Counted from the stretch's first letter, positions 1 through 8,474 are shown. The stretch is DNA of 32,556 nt from Spirulina sp. SIO3F2 (GCA_010672165.1 JAAHHN010000060.1:1-32556); one strand, 5' to 3'. The notes: generated by a model not told the origin, from the sequence alone. A program made the numbers and translations.

Positions 1-880
1 TCGCTGCTACTTCATTGAGCAGTTTACCCTGCTCTGCCATGTCGGGGGTGCTAAAGAGCGATCGCGTAAACATCAACTCCCAATGCAAGGATATGGCTTT
101 GGTCTTGAGCAACCGCGCATTGAGCACTTCAGGGTCATCAATGAGCCCAAATCGGCCCTGGGGTGCGATTAGCTCGACAATATCTGCAAAATGATGCTCG
201 GTATGGGTTGTGGAGAACACAAACCCTGGTGCCCCCAGCCCCAAGGCTTCCACTTGGGGTGCCATCGGTTGGCGATGGTCAATCACATAATGCGCACCAC
301 ATTCACGCACCCAATCTTGGGTTTCTGGCCGGGAAGCGGTGGCAATCACCGTCAGGTCAGTCAGCGCCCGCAGCAACTGGATCGTGATCGAGCCCACACC
401 GCCTGCCCCCCCGACAATCAGAATTAGCTTACTCCCCTGCACTGTTGGCCGCTTGACATCGAGGCGATCGAAGAGCATCTCCCAAGCCGTGATCGCTGTG
501 AGGGGTAGGGCTGCCGCCGCTGCATCACCTAGGCTAGCGGGTTTGCGACCCACAATCCGCTCATCCACAAGATGATATTCACTGTTCGTACCAGGGCGCA
601 CCAGGGAACCTGCATAAAATACTGCATCACCAGGCTTGAAGTTCTGCACCTCCGATCCTATCGCTTCTACCACGCCCGCTGCATCAAACCCCAGAACTCG
701 CCATTCACTGCCTTCGGGAGACATTTTTTTGCGGACTTTGGTATCTACTGGATTAACTGATACTGCATGAATTTTAACGAGCAGATCGCGGCCTTCGGCT
801 TGGGGGGTTTCCAATGTGATGTCTTGAAGAGCATCGGCGCGATCGATGGGGCCAGGGGTTTTATAAGCGACAGCTTTCAT
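1..880 (-). CDS. Zinc-type alcohol dehydrogenase / quinone oxidoreductase family protein, 3' end cut off by window edge
   Basis: The gene runs off the left edge of the window. It starts at the ATG at 880-878 and 293 residues are visible without a stop. The N-terminus MKAVAYKTPGPID, the GroES-like segment NPVDTKVRKKM and the nucleotide-binding loop VGGAGGVGS (Rossmann fold of the MDR superfamily) place it with NADPH-dependent quinone or zinc-binding alcohol dehydrogenases, usually about 335 residues, so roughly 40 C-terminal residues are missing. The cysteines that bind structural zinc in true alcohol dehydrogenases are not evident, which favours a zeta-crystallin-like quinone/enone reductase in the cytosol. 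The HxlR-type regulator gene lies upstream on the same strand, an arrangement common for electrophile-responsive reductases. Only a weak Shine-Dalgarno is seen. The family call is firm; the substrate is unknown. Confidence 0.9.
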   Translation of the reverse strand, partial: MKAVAYKTPGPIDRADALQDITLETPQAEGRDLLVKIHAVSVNPVDTKVRKKMSPEGSEWRVLGFDAAGVVEAIGSEVQNFKPGDAVFYAGSLVRPGTNSEYHLVDERIVGRKPASLGDAAAAALPLTAITAWEMLFDRLDVKRPTVQGSKLILIVGGAGGVGSITIQLLRALTDLTVIATASRPETQDWVRECGAHYVIDHRQPMAPQVEALGLGAPGFVFSTTHTEHHFADIVELIAPQGRFGLIDDPEVLNARLLKTKAISLHWELMFTRSLFSTPDMAEQGKLLNEVAA

Positions 881-1015
881 GGAGGTAGGGTTTTGAGTAA
901 AGTTGTTGATGAGAGTGAACTCGACCTAAGAACGAGAGAGAGGCTGTAAATCAGTTATGGTCATGATGAGGACTCTAGCTGATGACAACTCCTAGTGCAG
1001 CGTCAAGCCTTAATT

Positions 1016-1091
1016 GTAGGTTGGGTTAGCGATAGCGTAACCCAACACAACCATTGTCGCTGTTGGGTTTCGTTCCTCAACCGCAACCTAC
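1016..1091. repeat. 76-bp MITE-like inverted-repeat element
   Basis: The element begins GTAGGTTG (1016-1023) and ends with its exact reverse complement CAACCTAC (1084-1091). Inside, GGGTTAGCGATAGCGTAACCC forms a nested hairpin on the left (written here in two parts: GGGTTA and TAACCC arms), and a TGTTGGGTTTCGTTCCTCAA segment forms the right part. The phrase TGTTGGGTTTCGTTCCTCAACC is, from memory, a common dispersed repeat in filamentous cyanobacteria. It is non-coding, can fold strongly as RNA, and probably moved with help from an unlinked transposase. Confidence 0.75.
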
Positions 1092-1123
1092 GCACAAACC
1101 TGATTTTTAGAGTTGACAAAGCA

Positions 1124-1235
1124 CTAGTACCGCAGGGCGGAAGTTCAAAGTGCAGAGTTCAAAGTTCAAAGTGTCTGTATGACAGATATCGGGTGGATTT
1201 TGAATAGGTGGCTTACTTCCGCCGTCGAGTACTAG
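1124..1235. repeat. 112-bp MITE-like element with imperfect terminal inverted repeats
   Basis: The left end (1124-1144) reads CTAGTAC followed after a few bases by GGCGGAAGT. The right end (1215-1235) is its imperfect complement, ACTTCCGCC...GTACTAG. Between the ends AGTTCAAAGT occurs three times (from 1142, 1156 and 1163, the last two overlapping). The element starts only 32 bases after the 1016-1091 element, so this gap is a repeat hotspot. It has no coding capacity. Confidence 0.75.
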
Positions 1236-1251
1236 CTCAGTCCATTGAGAC

Positions 1252-1620
1252 TTAAGCAATGTCCACAGACGGTTCAGCTTCAGCTTCTTCAGCCAAACGA
1301 CGCGCTTTAAAGCCGCGCCCCCATTCCTGCATTAGAAGTAGAAGCGGCTCTAGAGATCGGCCAAATTCCGTTAACTCATACTCAACACGGGGCGGCACTT
1401 CTGCATAGACATGCCGGGAGAGCACCCCATCCGCCTCCAACTCCCGCAATTGCAATGTGATCATCCGCTCTGTGGCATTAGGGGTTAGACGCCGCAGCTC
1501 ACCAAAACGCTTACGCCCATCCAGCAGATGGCAGATGAGAATCGGCTTCCAGCGGCCGCCGATAACACTGAGGGTGGCTTCCACATCACAGCCCGTTTTC
1601 CAGTTATATTGCCGCGCCAT
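1252..1620 (-). CDS. HxlR-family winged-helix transcriptional regulator
   Basis: A 122-residue DNA-binding regulator with the HxlR signature in order: Cys11 just before the first helix, VIGGRWKPILICHLL, FGELRR, ITLQLRELEADGVLSR (recognition helix and wing), PRVEYELTEFG and the C-terminal dimerisation helix. I take the ATG at 1620-1618 because TAGGAG lies six bases upstream; a TTG at 1641 would add seven residues without a better ribosome site. HxlR proteins such as YodB, HypR and QorR sense quinones, hypochlorite or other electrophiles through a cysteine at this N-terminal position. The gene is divergent from an oxidoreductase operon starting at 1788 and upstream of a quinone oxidoreductase, so it probably controls one or both. 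The inducer is inferred, not shown. Confidence 0.9.
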   Translation of the reverse strand: MARQYNWKTGCDVEATLSVIGGRWKPILICHLLDGRKRFGELRRLTPNATERMITLQLRELEADGVLSRHVYAEVPPRVEYELTEFGRSLEPLLLLMQEWGRGFKARRLAEEAEAEPSVDIA

Positions 1621-1787
1621 ACTGGCTCCTAATTCGTTCAACTTTCTCCATTACTTACAAAAATGTGGGTACTTGTCAATATCTTGGCAAGGACACTAGG
1701 CTAGATCTTAAGCGAGGACGTCACCTAAAGCGATCGCGTTGTCCTGCTTTAACCCAAACACCCCCATCACATCTGTGGAGATCCCCC

Positions 1788-2630
1788 ATGAAAGATCATT
1801 TCACGACGTTCAAAGTCACAGTCAAAAACGCGATCGCCTGGGTCACGTTTGACTATCCGCCCGTTAATATTCAGGGCTTGCCCATGCTTGCAGACTTAAA
1901 TACGTTGGCCCAACGGCTTGAAACGAATCGAGAGATTAAGGTCGTGGTCTTTCAATCCGCCCATCCCGAGATTTTCGTCGCCCATGCCGACACAGACTTT
2001 CTCAAGGAAATGTCCGCCACAGCAGTGCCCCGTGACGAGGTGAAGCTGCTGGATCTGCAAGCTACATTGGAGCGGATCAGTAAACTGCCCCAAGCGACGA
2101 TCGCCAAGATCGAAGGCTTTGCGCGGGGTGGTGGTCATGAGTTTGCCCTGGCTTGCGATATGCGCTTTGCAGCACGGGGCAAAGCCAAGTTTATGCAAAT
2201 GGAAGTGGGCATGGGCATCCTCCCCTGTGGTGGCGGAGCATCCCGCATGGCGCGTCAAACAGGTCTAGGGAAAGCACTAGAGATTATTCTGGGCGCTCAA
2301 GACTTTGACGCGGATCAAGCTGAAGCCTATGGCACAGTTAACAAGGCTCTCGAACCCGAGGAAATTGGTGCCTATGTGGAAGCGCTCGCCCAGCGAATTG
2401 CCCTTTGGCCGGCTGAGTCGATTAATGCTTGCAAACAGGCGGTTTACGCTTCGATTGATAAGCCCATTGCAGCGGCGCTAAAGGAAGAAGCCTATTGGCT
2501 CTATCAAGCGACCAGCCAAACCCCGGCTCTCAAGCGTTTCCAATGGGCGGATGACAACGGTGCGCAGTTTGATCTGAATAATCAGCGAGCTTGGCCCGAA
2601 CTTGTGGTTGGTGTTCAAGAGATCAATTGA
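1788..2630 (+). CDS. Enoyl-CoA hydratase/isomerase (crotonase) family protein
   Basis: A 280-residue crotonase-fold enzyme. The start is the ATG at 1788 with GGAG seven bases upstream; an upstream in-frame extension has no supporting ribosome site. The oxyanion-hole segment ARGGGHEFALACD is at about 112-124, and both acid residues used by hydratases appear conserved: Glu139 in MQMEVGMGILPCGGG and Glu165 in KALEIILGA. The reaction would be hydration, isomerisation or cleavage of an acyl-CoA. Typical hydratases are about 260 residues. It is the first gene of an operon, with the flavin oxidoreductase 18 bases downstream and a short-chain dehydrogenase after that. This looks like a small peripheral oxidation pathway rather than full beta-oxidation. 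Regulation by the divergent HxlR protein is likely. Confidence 0.88.
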   Translation: MKDHFTTFKVTVKNAIAWVTFDYPPVNIQGLPMLADLNTLAQRLETNREIKVVVFQSAHPEIFVAHADTDFLKEMSATAVPRDEVKLLDLQATLERISKLPQATIAKIEGFARGGGHEFALACDMRFAARGKAKFMQMEVGMGILPCGGGASRMARQTGLGKALEIILGAQDFDADQAEAYGTVNKALEPEEIGAYVEALAQRIALWPAESINACKQAVYASIDKPIAAALKEEAYWLYQATSQTPALKRFQWADDNGAQFDLNNQRAWPELVVGVQEIN

Positions 2631-2648
2631 TAGGAACAGAATTTAACA

Positions 2649-3617
2649 ATGCTCAAACAACTCGAAAATACAACCTTTCAACCCATCAATCGGGGCTACA
2701 ACAGCGTGTTCCAGCCCAACCGTCTGAGCTTGGGTTTGGTCGTACCGATTGAAACCTATGCCCGGAGCGCCGTACCGACACTGACTCACCATCTTGAACG
2801 GATTCAACTGGCAGAAGCCCTAGGTTTTGCTGCTGTCTGGCTGCGAGATGTACCGTTTAATGTGCCCTCTTTTGGTGATGCCGGCCAAACCTACGATCCC
2901 TTTGTGTATTTGGGTTTGCTGGCGGGTCAAACCAAACAAATTGCCTTGGGGGTCGCCAGCATTATCCTACCCCTGCGTCATCCCGCCCATGTGGCCAAGG
3001 CAGCGGCAAGTGCCGATGTGCTCTCTGGGGGGCGGCTAATTCTGGGGGTGGCATCGGGCGATCGCCCGGAGGAATACCCTGCGCTTAATCTGTCCTATGG
3101 CGATCGCAGCGCACGATTTCGGGAGAGCTTTGGTTACATTCGACGCATGGGTGAAGCAACACCCGCTTTTGAAAATCATTATGGCAGTCCCAGAGGGGGG
3201 ATGGATATGTTGCCCAAGCCTACCGCTGGTAAACTCCCACTGCTGATTACGGGGGGTAGCCAGCAAGCTCCTGAATGGATCGCGCAGAATGGCGATGGCT
3301 GGATGACCTATCCCCGCAATCCGGTGTTGCAGGCTCAGGTGATTCAAGATTGGCAGGCGCGGGTTGAGTCAGTGGGACGCCCTGCCCAGCCTGTGATGCA
3401 ACCGCTTTATATAGATCTCATTGACGATCCTGATGCACCACCGCAGCCGATTCATCTCGGTTTCCGACTCGGGATTAACGCGCTCCGGACTTATCTAAAA
3501 TCTTTAGAGGCGATCGGTGTCAACCATGTAGCGCTAAATCTTCGCTTTAATCAAACCAATGTCGAAACAACGCTGAAACGTCTGGCAGATGAGCTATTAC
3601 CAGATTTTGCGACGTAA
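2649..3617 (+). CDS. Luciferase-like (LLM class) flavin-dependent oxidoreductase
   Basis: A 322-residue TIM-barrel flavoprotein of the bacterial-luciferase superfamily. Landmarks are LSLGLVVPIE near the start, AEALGFAAVWLRDVPF, IALGVASIILPLRHP (the beta strand lining the flavin site), LSGGRLILGVASGDRPEEY (phosphate-binding region) and GKLPLLITGGSQQAPEWIAQNGDGWMTYPR split over 233-263. The length and the layout recall the subgroup named after Bacillus BA3436. Such enzymes use reduced FMN, or F420 in some bacteria, to oxidise or mono-oxygenate small organics. It sits between a crotonase and a short-chain dehydrogenase with gaps of 18 and 15 bases, so all three are almost certainly co-transcribed. 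A weak AGGA lies upstream of the start. The substrate is unknown. Confidence 0.88.
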   Translation: MLKQLENTTFQPINRGYNSVFQPNRLSLGLVVPIETYARSAVPTLTHHLERIQLAEALGFAAVWLRDVPFNVPSFGDAGQTYDPFVYLGLLAGQTKQIALGVASIILPLRHPAHVAKAAASADVLSGGRLILGVASGDRPEEYPALNLSYGDRSARFRESFGYIRRMGEATPAFENHYGSPRGGMDMLPKPTAGKLPLLITGGSQQAPEWIAQNGDGWMTYPRNPVLQAQVIQDWQARVESVGRPAQPVMQPLYIDLIDDPDAPPQPIHLGFRLGINALRTYLKSLEAIGVNHVALNLRFNQTNVETTLKRLADELLPDFAT

Positions 3618-3632
3618 ACAGAGCATAGAACA

Positions 3633-4436
3633 ATGACCAAAACCATTCTTATTACAGGTGCAACCGATGGTATCGGACGCGAAACAGCGAAGAGTCTGGC
3701 CGCATTAGGTCACACCATTCTCTTGCACGGGCGGAATGCAGCCAAGTTGGCAACAGTAGAGCAAGAACTGACGACAGGTAGTGGACAGGTTGGCAGTTTC
3801 GTTGCTGATTTATCCAACATGGCTGAGGTGCTCGCTTTGGCCAAAGCTGTAGCAGCCCAGAACCCTAAGCTAGATGTGCTGATCAATAATGCAGGGGTTT
3901 TCAAAACCACGAACCCCATCACACCGGACGGGTTGGATGTGCGGTTTGTGGTGAACGCGATCGCGCCCTATCTACTCACCCAAAAGCTCATGCCGCTGCT
4001 GAATCCATCGAGCCGGGTCGTCAATGTTTCCTCGGCAGCTCAGTCTCCAGTGAATCTGAAGGCGCTAGCGGGGCGGGTGAAGATTGCCCAGGACTTCAGC
4101 GCTTATGCCCAGAGCAAGCTGGCTCTGACGATGTGGTCGCGGGTGCTGGCGTTGAAACCCAATAATCCGGTCATCGTTGCAGTGAATCCGGGGTCGATGC
4201 TGGGTAGCAAGATGGTGAAGCAAGCGTTTGGTGTGCCAGGGGGTGATCTGCGCATCGGTGCAGATATCCTCACACGGGCGGTTTTAGCCGATGACTTTGC
4301 AACCGCTTCCGGCAAATATTTCGATAATGATTCGGGTCAGTTTGCACCACCCCATGGAGATGCGTTAGATGCGCAAAAATGTGAGGCAGTTGTGAGTACG
4401 ATCGAGTCAATTTTTCGAGGTTCCCGAGATGATTAA
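3633..4436 (+). CDS. Short-chain dehydrogenase/reductase (SDR)
   Basis: A 267-residue classical SDR oxidoreductase. The cofactor motif TGATDGIG starts at residue 8, NNAG is at 85-88, the catalytic serine is in NVSSAA (131-136), and the active-site YAQSK gives Tyr158 and Lys162. HGRN after the second strand (32-35) suggests NADP preference. It ends the crotonase/flavin-oxidoreductase operon and would reduce or oxidise an alcohol/ketone intermediate. The last four bases (4433-4436) overlap the end of the convergent EF-hand gene, so the two transcripts must overlap at their 3' ends. No terminator is visible between them. Confidence 0.92.
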   Translation: MTKTILITGATDGIGRETAKSLAALGHTILLHGRNAAKLATVEQELTTGSGQVGSFVADLSNMAEVLALAKAVAAQNPKLDVLINNAGVFKTTNPITPDGLDVRFVVNAIAPYLLTQKLMPLLNPSSRVVNVSSAAQSPVNLKALAGRVKIAQDFSAYAQSKLALTMWSRVLALKPNNPVIVAVNPGSMLGSKMVKQAFGVPGGDLRIGADILTRAVLADDFATASGKYFDNDSGQFAPPHGDALDAQKCEAVVSTIESIFRGSRDD

Positions 4437-4978
4437 TACGGCCCAAAAACCAAGTTCCCTGGTGCATTGGGATCATCACTATAGAAAAACTCATCCATCA
4501 GTGCCAACACATCCGCCTTCTTGAGCACACCATCTTGATCAGCGTCGAGCTTCGGGAAAATAATGCTGACATAGACAGGCGAAATGTTGTAAACGCTTAA
4601 AAGCTTAGCCCATTCATCTGCCGAAAGCTCGCCATCTCCATTGGCATCAAACACATCAAATATCAACTCCTGGAGAGATTTCACCTGTTCAGCGTAACGT
4701 TTCTTGTCCGCCAGCACCTCATCGTAGTAGCAAAACCATTCATCAATGGAGATTTGCTGATCTCGATCTGAGTCCGCACTACCCTTAAGGCGTTTCCATT
4801 TCTGAGAAAGCTGGTGGGTAAGCGTAAGACATTTAGGCGATCGCGTACTCCAACCCGCAATTCCGGAGAGCTTTTGGGCCACAGCATCAAAATCCTGACT
4901 CACCAAAGACCCATCGCAGTTGGCATCGTACATACTAAACAGCTTCATCAGCTTGCGTTTCTGGAGATCCGTGAGCAT
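4433..4978 (-). CDS. Four-EF-hand calcium-binding protein
   Basis: A 181-residue acidic protein with four EF-hand loops at about residues 18-29 (DANCDGSLVSQD), 69-80 (DSDRDQQISIDE), 111-122 (DANGDGELSADE) and 145-156 (DADQDGVLKKAD). Loops 2 and 3 end with the canonical Glu at position 12; loops 1 and 4 carry Asp there, which usually lowers calcium affinity or favours magnesium. Spacing and size resemble bacterial calerythrin-like sarcoplasmic-type EF-hand proteins, which act as cytosolic calcium buffers or sensors. No signal peptide is seen. The start ATG (4978-4976) has GGAGG about eight bases upstream. It is convergent with the SDR gene. The partner is unknown. Confidence 0.9.
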   Translation of the reverse strand: MLTDLQKRKLMKLFSMYDANCDGSLVSQDFDAVAQKLSGIAGWSTRSPKCLTLTHQLSQKWKRLKGSADSDRDQQISIDEWFCYYDEVLADKKRYAEQVKSLQELIFDVFDANGDGELSADEWAKLLSVYNISPVYVSIIFPKLDADQDGVLKKADVLALMDEFFYSDDPNAPGNLVFGPY

Positions 4979-5149
4979 GAAATTTGACCCTCCTGGAGGC
5001 GCATAAACAGTAGATAGACCCCATCATAGCGGAGGCATCTCATTGATGAAACAAAGAAAATCTGATGGTTCTTGGGTTTTGTGGTTCTCTTGACCCAGTA
5101 GCCTGTTGAATAATTCAGGATATGTTCGCTGGGTAGATAAACATCGCCC

Positions 5150-6091
5150 CTACAGACCCGGCATAAAATATTTAAACGTGGTATTCCCTTCATAGTCTGA
5201 CAAGGTTGCTAGCGCTTCGGGGGATTGAATGCCGGAATATAGCTCACCATCCAGTTCCCAAGTGGGGAACGATTGAATCCCTGCCGCTTGGCATTGCTCA
5301 GGCTGGGCGTTTTTACCGTCCTTACCACATTCAACATAATTAATCTTGGCAAAGGCTTGTTTACCCAGCAGCAACTTCTGCTCACTACAGTGAGGACACC
5401 AATAGGCGCCATACATCTTGAAGCCCTGACGGCTGAGGTGCTCAGCTAAAGCCATTTCAGCGGGCCCGGATTGGGTTATAATCTCCCAGCCGCTCTTGGG
5501 CTTGGGGCGACTTTTGAGGGTGGGGATTGCCATCCGCCCATCACTGGCTACAACTGGAGGGGTCTGCTGGGCGAAAATCCCGAGGGTTGCCACCAAGGTG
5601 ATCAAAACCACAATCACAGTCGTGGAAATGAGTTGACCCAGATCATCCCAGGTGCGACCGAAAAGTACCAAAATCAGTAGGGTGGCCGAGAAAATTGCTG
5701 AAGCCAAGCAGTAGGGACAAAAAAGATGTAAATCCCAGATTAGAACTCCCATCAGATAAGTGCTGACTGTCGCCATGCCTAACGTTAGCCACAAGAGAGG
5801 TGGATCAGTCCAAGACTTTAAAGCGGGTACAAGCTGGGAGACGATCGTGGCAATTGCCACAACCCCATACGCTGCCATCCCCAAAACACTCAAGGGCACA
5901 CCGAACACGGTCGCGTAGGGACTGTTAAGTACAGCTTGACAACCTTCGCCGGAACTAGGGCAGAGCAAGGTTTGACCTGTCAGTTTAATCCAACTCAGAT
6001 AGCCGGTTAGCCCAAGGCCGAGTAGAGCGATCGCGCCTAGCAGGGGACGAAACCAACGGTGGAGCCAGGGGGTAGAAGCAGTATTCGGCAT
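5150..6091 (-). CDS. Vitamin K epoxide reductase-thioredoxin fusion (thiol-oxidising membrane protein)
   Basis: A 313-residue membrane protein. Residues 15-175 hold the transmembrane VKOR bundle with the loop cysteine pair Cys44/Cys51 (CPSSGEGC) and the active-site CPYC at 125-128. Residues about 205-313 form a thioredoxin-like domain with YWCPHC (Cys232/Cys235), an extra cysteine pair (ECGKDGKNAQPEQC) and the cis-proline motif SFPTWEL. In cyanobacteria and chloroplasts (LTO1) this fusion introduces disulphides into proteins of the lumen or periplasm and passes electrons to quinone; the Synechococcus homologue has a crystal structure. All the required cysteines are present, so it should be active. 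The gene appears monocistronic, with the desaturase about 210 bases upstream. Confidence 0.95.
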   Translation of the reverse strand: MPNTASTPWLHRWFRPLLGAIALLGLGLTGYLSWIKLTGQTLLCPSSGEGCQAVLNSPYATVFGVPLSVLGMAAYGVVAIATIVSQLVPALKSWTDPPLLWLTLGMATVSTYLMGVLIWDLHLFCPYCLASAIFSATLLILVLFGRTWDDLGQLISTTVIVVLITLVATLGIFAQQTPPVVASDGRMAIPTLKSRPKPKSGWEIITQSGPAEMALAEHLSRQGFKMYGAYWCPHCSEQKLLLGKQAFAKINYVECGKDGKNAQPEQCQAAGIQSFPTWELDGELYSGIQSPEALATLSDYEGNTTFKYFMPGL

Positions 6092-6162
6092 CGTTTTTCA
6101 ACTGGAATTCAACCTTCTATGGAATAGATTGCTGCATTAGTGGCCAACATCCGACCCACCCC

Positions 6163-6199
6163 GGTCTGGGCTACGCCAGACCACCCCTCCCAAGAGGGG
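6163..6199. repeat. Paired hairpins in the VKOR-desC gap
   Basis: Two neighbouring perfect stems are visible: GGTCTGG/CCAGACC (6163-6169 and 6176-6182, six-base loop) and CCCCTC/GAGGGG (6184-6189 and 6194-6199, four-base loop). The surrounding GC-rich stretch to about 6255 contains further partial inverted repeats. This resembles REP-like dispersed palindromes of cyanobacterial intergenic DNA. It lies downstream of the desaturase, so it may also act as its terminator, although no T-run follows on the minus strand. Confidence 0.6.
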
Positions 6200-6301
6200 A
6201 TTTCGCTGCACTCATCTCCAACTGGGAGGAGTCCCCGACAGAGGGAAGCGGGTCAGCTCACTATGGTAAGAGATTCAAACGTTGCAAATGGATTAAGCCG
6301 A

Positions 6302-7129
6302 TCAAGCCTGTTGCGGTTCAACCGGAGCCAACTTCACATTGGTCGCTAAACCTAACATCTGCAAGAACCGAATAGTCATCCAGGTCAAGTCAATTTCCCA
6401 CCATTTGAGACCATGACGGGCGGAATATTGATAAGCATGGTGGTTGTTGTGCCAGCCTTCACCATAGGTTAGCAATGCCACCCACCAGCAGTTACGGGAC
6501 TTGTCATCGGAGTTAAAGGTGCGATAACCAAACATATGGGTAGCGCTGTTGACCAACCAGGTGCAATGGAACACTGCCACCAAGCGGAAGAAAATGCACC
6601 AAGCGATGTAGGGCCAACCGCCAATGGCAAATAAGCCCAATCCCAAAGCCACTTGAATCAACACAAAATAGTCATTCAAAAACTTGTAAACGGGGTCATC
6701 TTTAATATCCTTTGTCACACGAGGTACCGCATCGCCGCGTTGAGCATAAAAGAACATCCAGCCAAAATGGCTCCAAAAAAAGCCCAGACTCGAATCATGG
6801 GGGTCTGGTGCGGTATCAGAATATTTATGATGAAGGCGGTGTAGCCCAACCCAGTCGAGCACGCCACCTTGGCAAGCTAGCGCACCACAGAGAACGAAAA
6901 AATATTCAACCCACTTGGGGGTGGTAAAACTGCGATGGCTCACCAGGCGATGCCAGCCGAGGGTGATCCCCAGGCCACCAGTGATCCAATGCAACAAAAC
7001 AGCGATGCCGATTGCGCTCCAGCTAAAGTTGCTGGGGATGAGAACAAGACAAGCTCCCACATGGATCAGCGCCAGATAGCCAGTGTTGAGCCAGTTCCAG
7101 GAGCGTTCTGGAGATGAGGCAAGTGTCAT
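6302..7129 (-). CDS. desC: Acyl-lipid delta-9 fatty acid desaturase
   Basis: A 275-residue integral membrane di-iron desaturase. The three histidine boxes are HRLVSH (60-65), HRLHH (97-101) and HNNHH (227-231), with hydrophobic spans before box 1 and between boxes 2 and 3. This spacing matches cyanobacterial DesC, which puts the first double bond at carbon 9 of acyl chains on glycerolipids using ferredoxin and oxygen. The length is as expected. It starts at the ATG at 7129-7127 and is divergent from the PLP-enzyme gene at 7239, so the 109 bases between them must hold both promoters. Paralogues (desC1/desC2) exist in many strains, and I cannot tell which this is. Confidence 0.93.
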   Translation of the reverse strand: MTLASSPERSWNWLNTGYLALIHVGACLVLIPSNFSWSAIGIAVLLHWITGGLGITLGWHRLVSHRSFTTPKWVEYFFVLCGALACQGGVLDWVGLHRLHHKYSDTAPDPHDSSLGFFWSHFGWMFFYAQRGDAVPRVTKDIKDDPVYKFLNDYFVLIQVALGLGLFAIGGWPYIAWCIFFRLVAVFHCTWLVNSATHMFGYRTFNSDDKSRNCWWVALLTYGEGWHNNHHAYQYSARHGLKWWEIDLTWMTIRFLQMLGLATNVKLAPVEPQQA

Positions 7130-7238
7130 GCAAAAATTTTTAGTTAAGGAACGTTACAAAATCCCCCCTATGCTAAACCATTCCGTTGTCAATGGCTGAT
7201 ACCCTAAGAGCGATTCTCAACTTGGAAACCCGTTCAGA

Positions 7239-8474
7239 ATGAACAGCCAAGCGTTGCTCTTAGATGCACAGAAGGCATTGCTACCGATTTTTTCGGCAAT
7301 TGACACCCAGGTCAAGGAAAATCTTAATAAAGTCCTACAGGCATTTGGGCACCATAAGGTGGGAACCCACCATTTTGCAGGGGTTAGCGGTTATGGGCAC
7401 GATGACTTGGGTCGAGAGATTCTCGATCGCGTTTTTGCTCAGGTGATGGGGGCGGAGGCGGCGATTGTCCGGGCACAGTTTGTTTCGGGAACCCATGCGA
7501 TCGCGGCGGCGCTGTATGGGGTGTTGCGTCCGGGGGATGAGTTGTTGGCTATTGCAGGTGCACCCTACGACACCTTAGAGGAGGTGATTGGAACGCGGGG
7601 TCAAGGTCAGGGTTCTCTGACAGAATTTGGTATTCGCTATCGTCAGCTCGATTTGACTGCTGAGGGAACAGTGGATTGGTCAGCGTTGGCAACGGCGATC
7701 GCGCCCCAAACTCGTCTGGCGTTGATTCAGCGCTCCTGTGGCTATAGTTGGCGATCGAGTCTCTCAATTGAAGAGATTGCCCGCATCGTTGAAGTTGTCA
7801 AAGCACAGAATCCTAATACAGTGTGTTTTGTTGATAACTGCTATGGCGAGTTTGTTGGTAGTCAAGAACCTCCGGATGTGGGGGCAGATTTAATTGCGGG
7901 TTCCCTGATCAAAAATCCAGGCGGGACGATCGCGCCGACGGGGGGCTATGTGGCAGGTCGGGCGGATTTGGTGGCGGCGGCGGCTTGTCGGCTCACCGCA
8001 CCGGGGATCGGCATCGAAGGGGGGTCGAGCCTAAATCTCAATCGTCTGCTCTTTCAGGGCTTATTCCTTGCACCCCAGATGGTGGGGGAGGCGCTTAAGT
8101 GCAGTCATCTCTTGGCTTGGGTGGGCGATCGGCTCGGCTACCGGGTTAATCCTGCACCGCTAGCCTCCCGCTGCGATACGATCCAGGCGATCGAGTTGGG
8201 CAGCCCTGAGAAGCTAATTGCGTTTTGTCGGGCGGTGCAGCAAGCGTCGCCGATTGAGGCGTATGTTGACCCGGTGCCGGCGGCGATGCCGGGGTATGAG
8301 AGTCAGTTGGTGATGGCGGGGGGGACGTTTATTGATGGCAGTACGTCAGAGCTTTCGGCGGATGGCCCGTTGCGGGAACCGTATGTGGCGTTTTGTCAGG
8401 GGGGAACCCATTGGACGCATATGGCGTTGGTGTTGGAGCGGGTGTTGGGAGTATTGGGGGAGGATGGAGGTTAG
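7239..8474 (+). CDS. PLP-dependent methionine gamma-lyase family protein (aluminium resistance protein-like)
   Basis: A 411-residue fold-type-I PLP enzyme of the family annotated as methionine gamma-lyase or aluminium resistance protein (B. subtilis YnbB-like). Visible marks are HHFAGVSGYGHDDLGRE (44-60), RAQFVSGTHAI (substrate/PLP phosphate region), the PLP-ring Asp in FVDNCYGEF (197-205) and the probable Schiff-base lysine Lys225 in GSLIKNPGG. The C-terminal half ends with REPYVAFCQGGTHWTH, typical of this family. The family is widespread in cyanobacteria and Firmicutes, and its physiological substrate is poorly established, so the name is historical. Monocistronic, divergent from desC. It borders the AT-rich island that begins about 250 bases downstream. 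Confidence 0.9.
   Translation: MNSQALLLDAQKALLPIFSAIDTQVKENLNKVLQAFGHHKVGTHHFAGVSGYGHDDLGREILDRVFAQVMGAEAAIVRAQFVSGTHAIAAALYGVLRPGDELLAIAGAPYDTLEEVIGTRGQGQGSLTEFGIRYRQLDLTAEGTVDWSALATAIAPQTRLALIQRSCGYSWRSSLSIEEIARIVEVVKAQNPNTVCFVDNCYGEFVGSQEPPDVGADLIAGSLIKNPGGTIAPTGGYVAGRADLVAAAACRLTAPGIGIEGGSSLNLNRLLFQGLFLAPQMVGEALKCSHLLAWVGDRLGYRVNPAPLASRCDTIQAIELGSPEKLIAFCRAVQQASPIEAYVDPVPAAMPGYESQLVMAGGTFIDGSTSELSADGPLREPYVAFCQGGTHWTHMALVLERVLGVLGEDGG

Larger units (their letters stand above)
881..1251. other. Intergenic stretch carrying two short inverted-repeat elements
   Basis: I see no credible gene in these 371 bases. Most of the stretch is two separate inverted-repeat elements (1016-1091 and 1124-1235). 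The short open frames here have no ribosome binding site and no recognisable motif. It separates the HxlR-type regulator from the quinone oxidoreductase, so the promoter of the oxidoreductase probably lies between 881 and 1015, but I found no convincing -35/-10 pair. Confidence 0.6.

Noticed and set aside
1016-1235. CRISPR array.
   Set aside because: The repeats are inverted and unequal, with no regular spacer pattern and no cas genes in the window.
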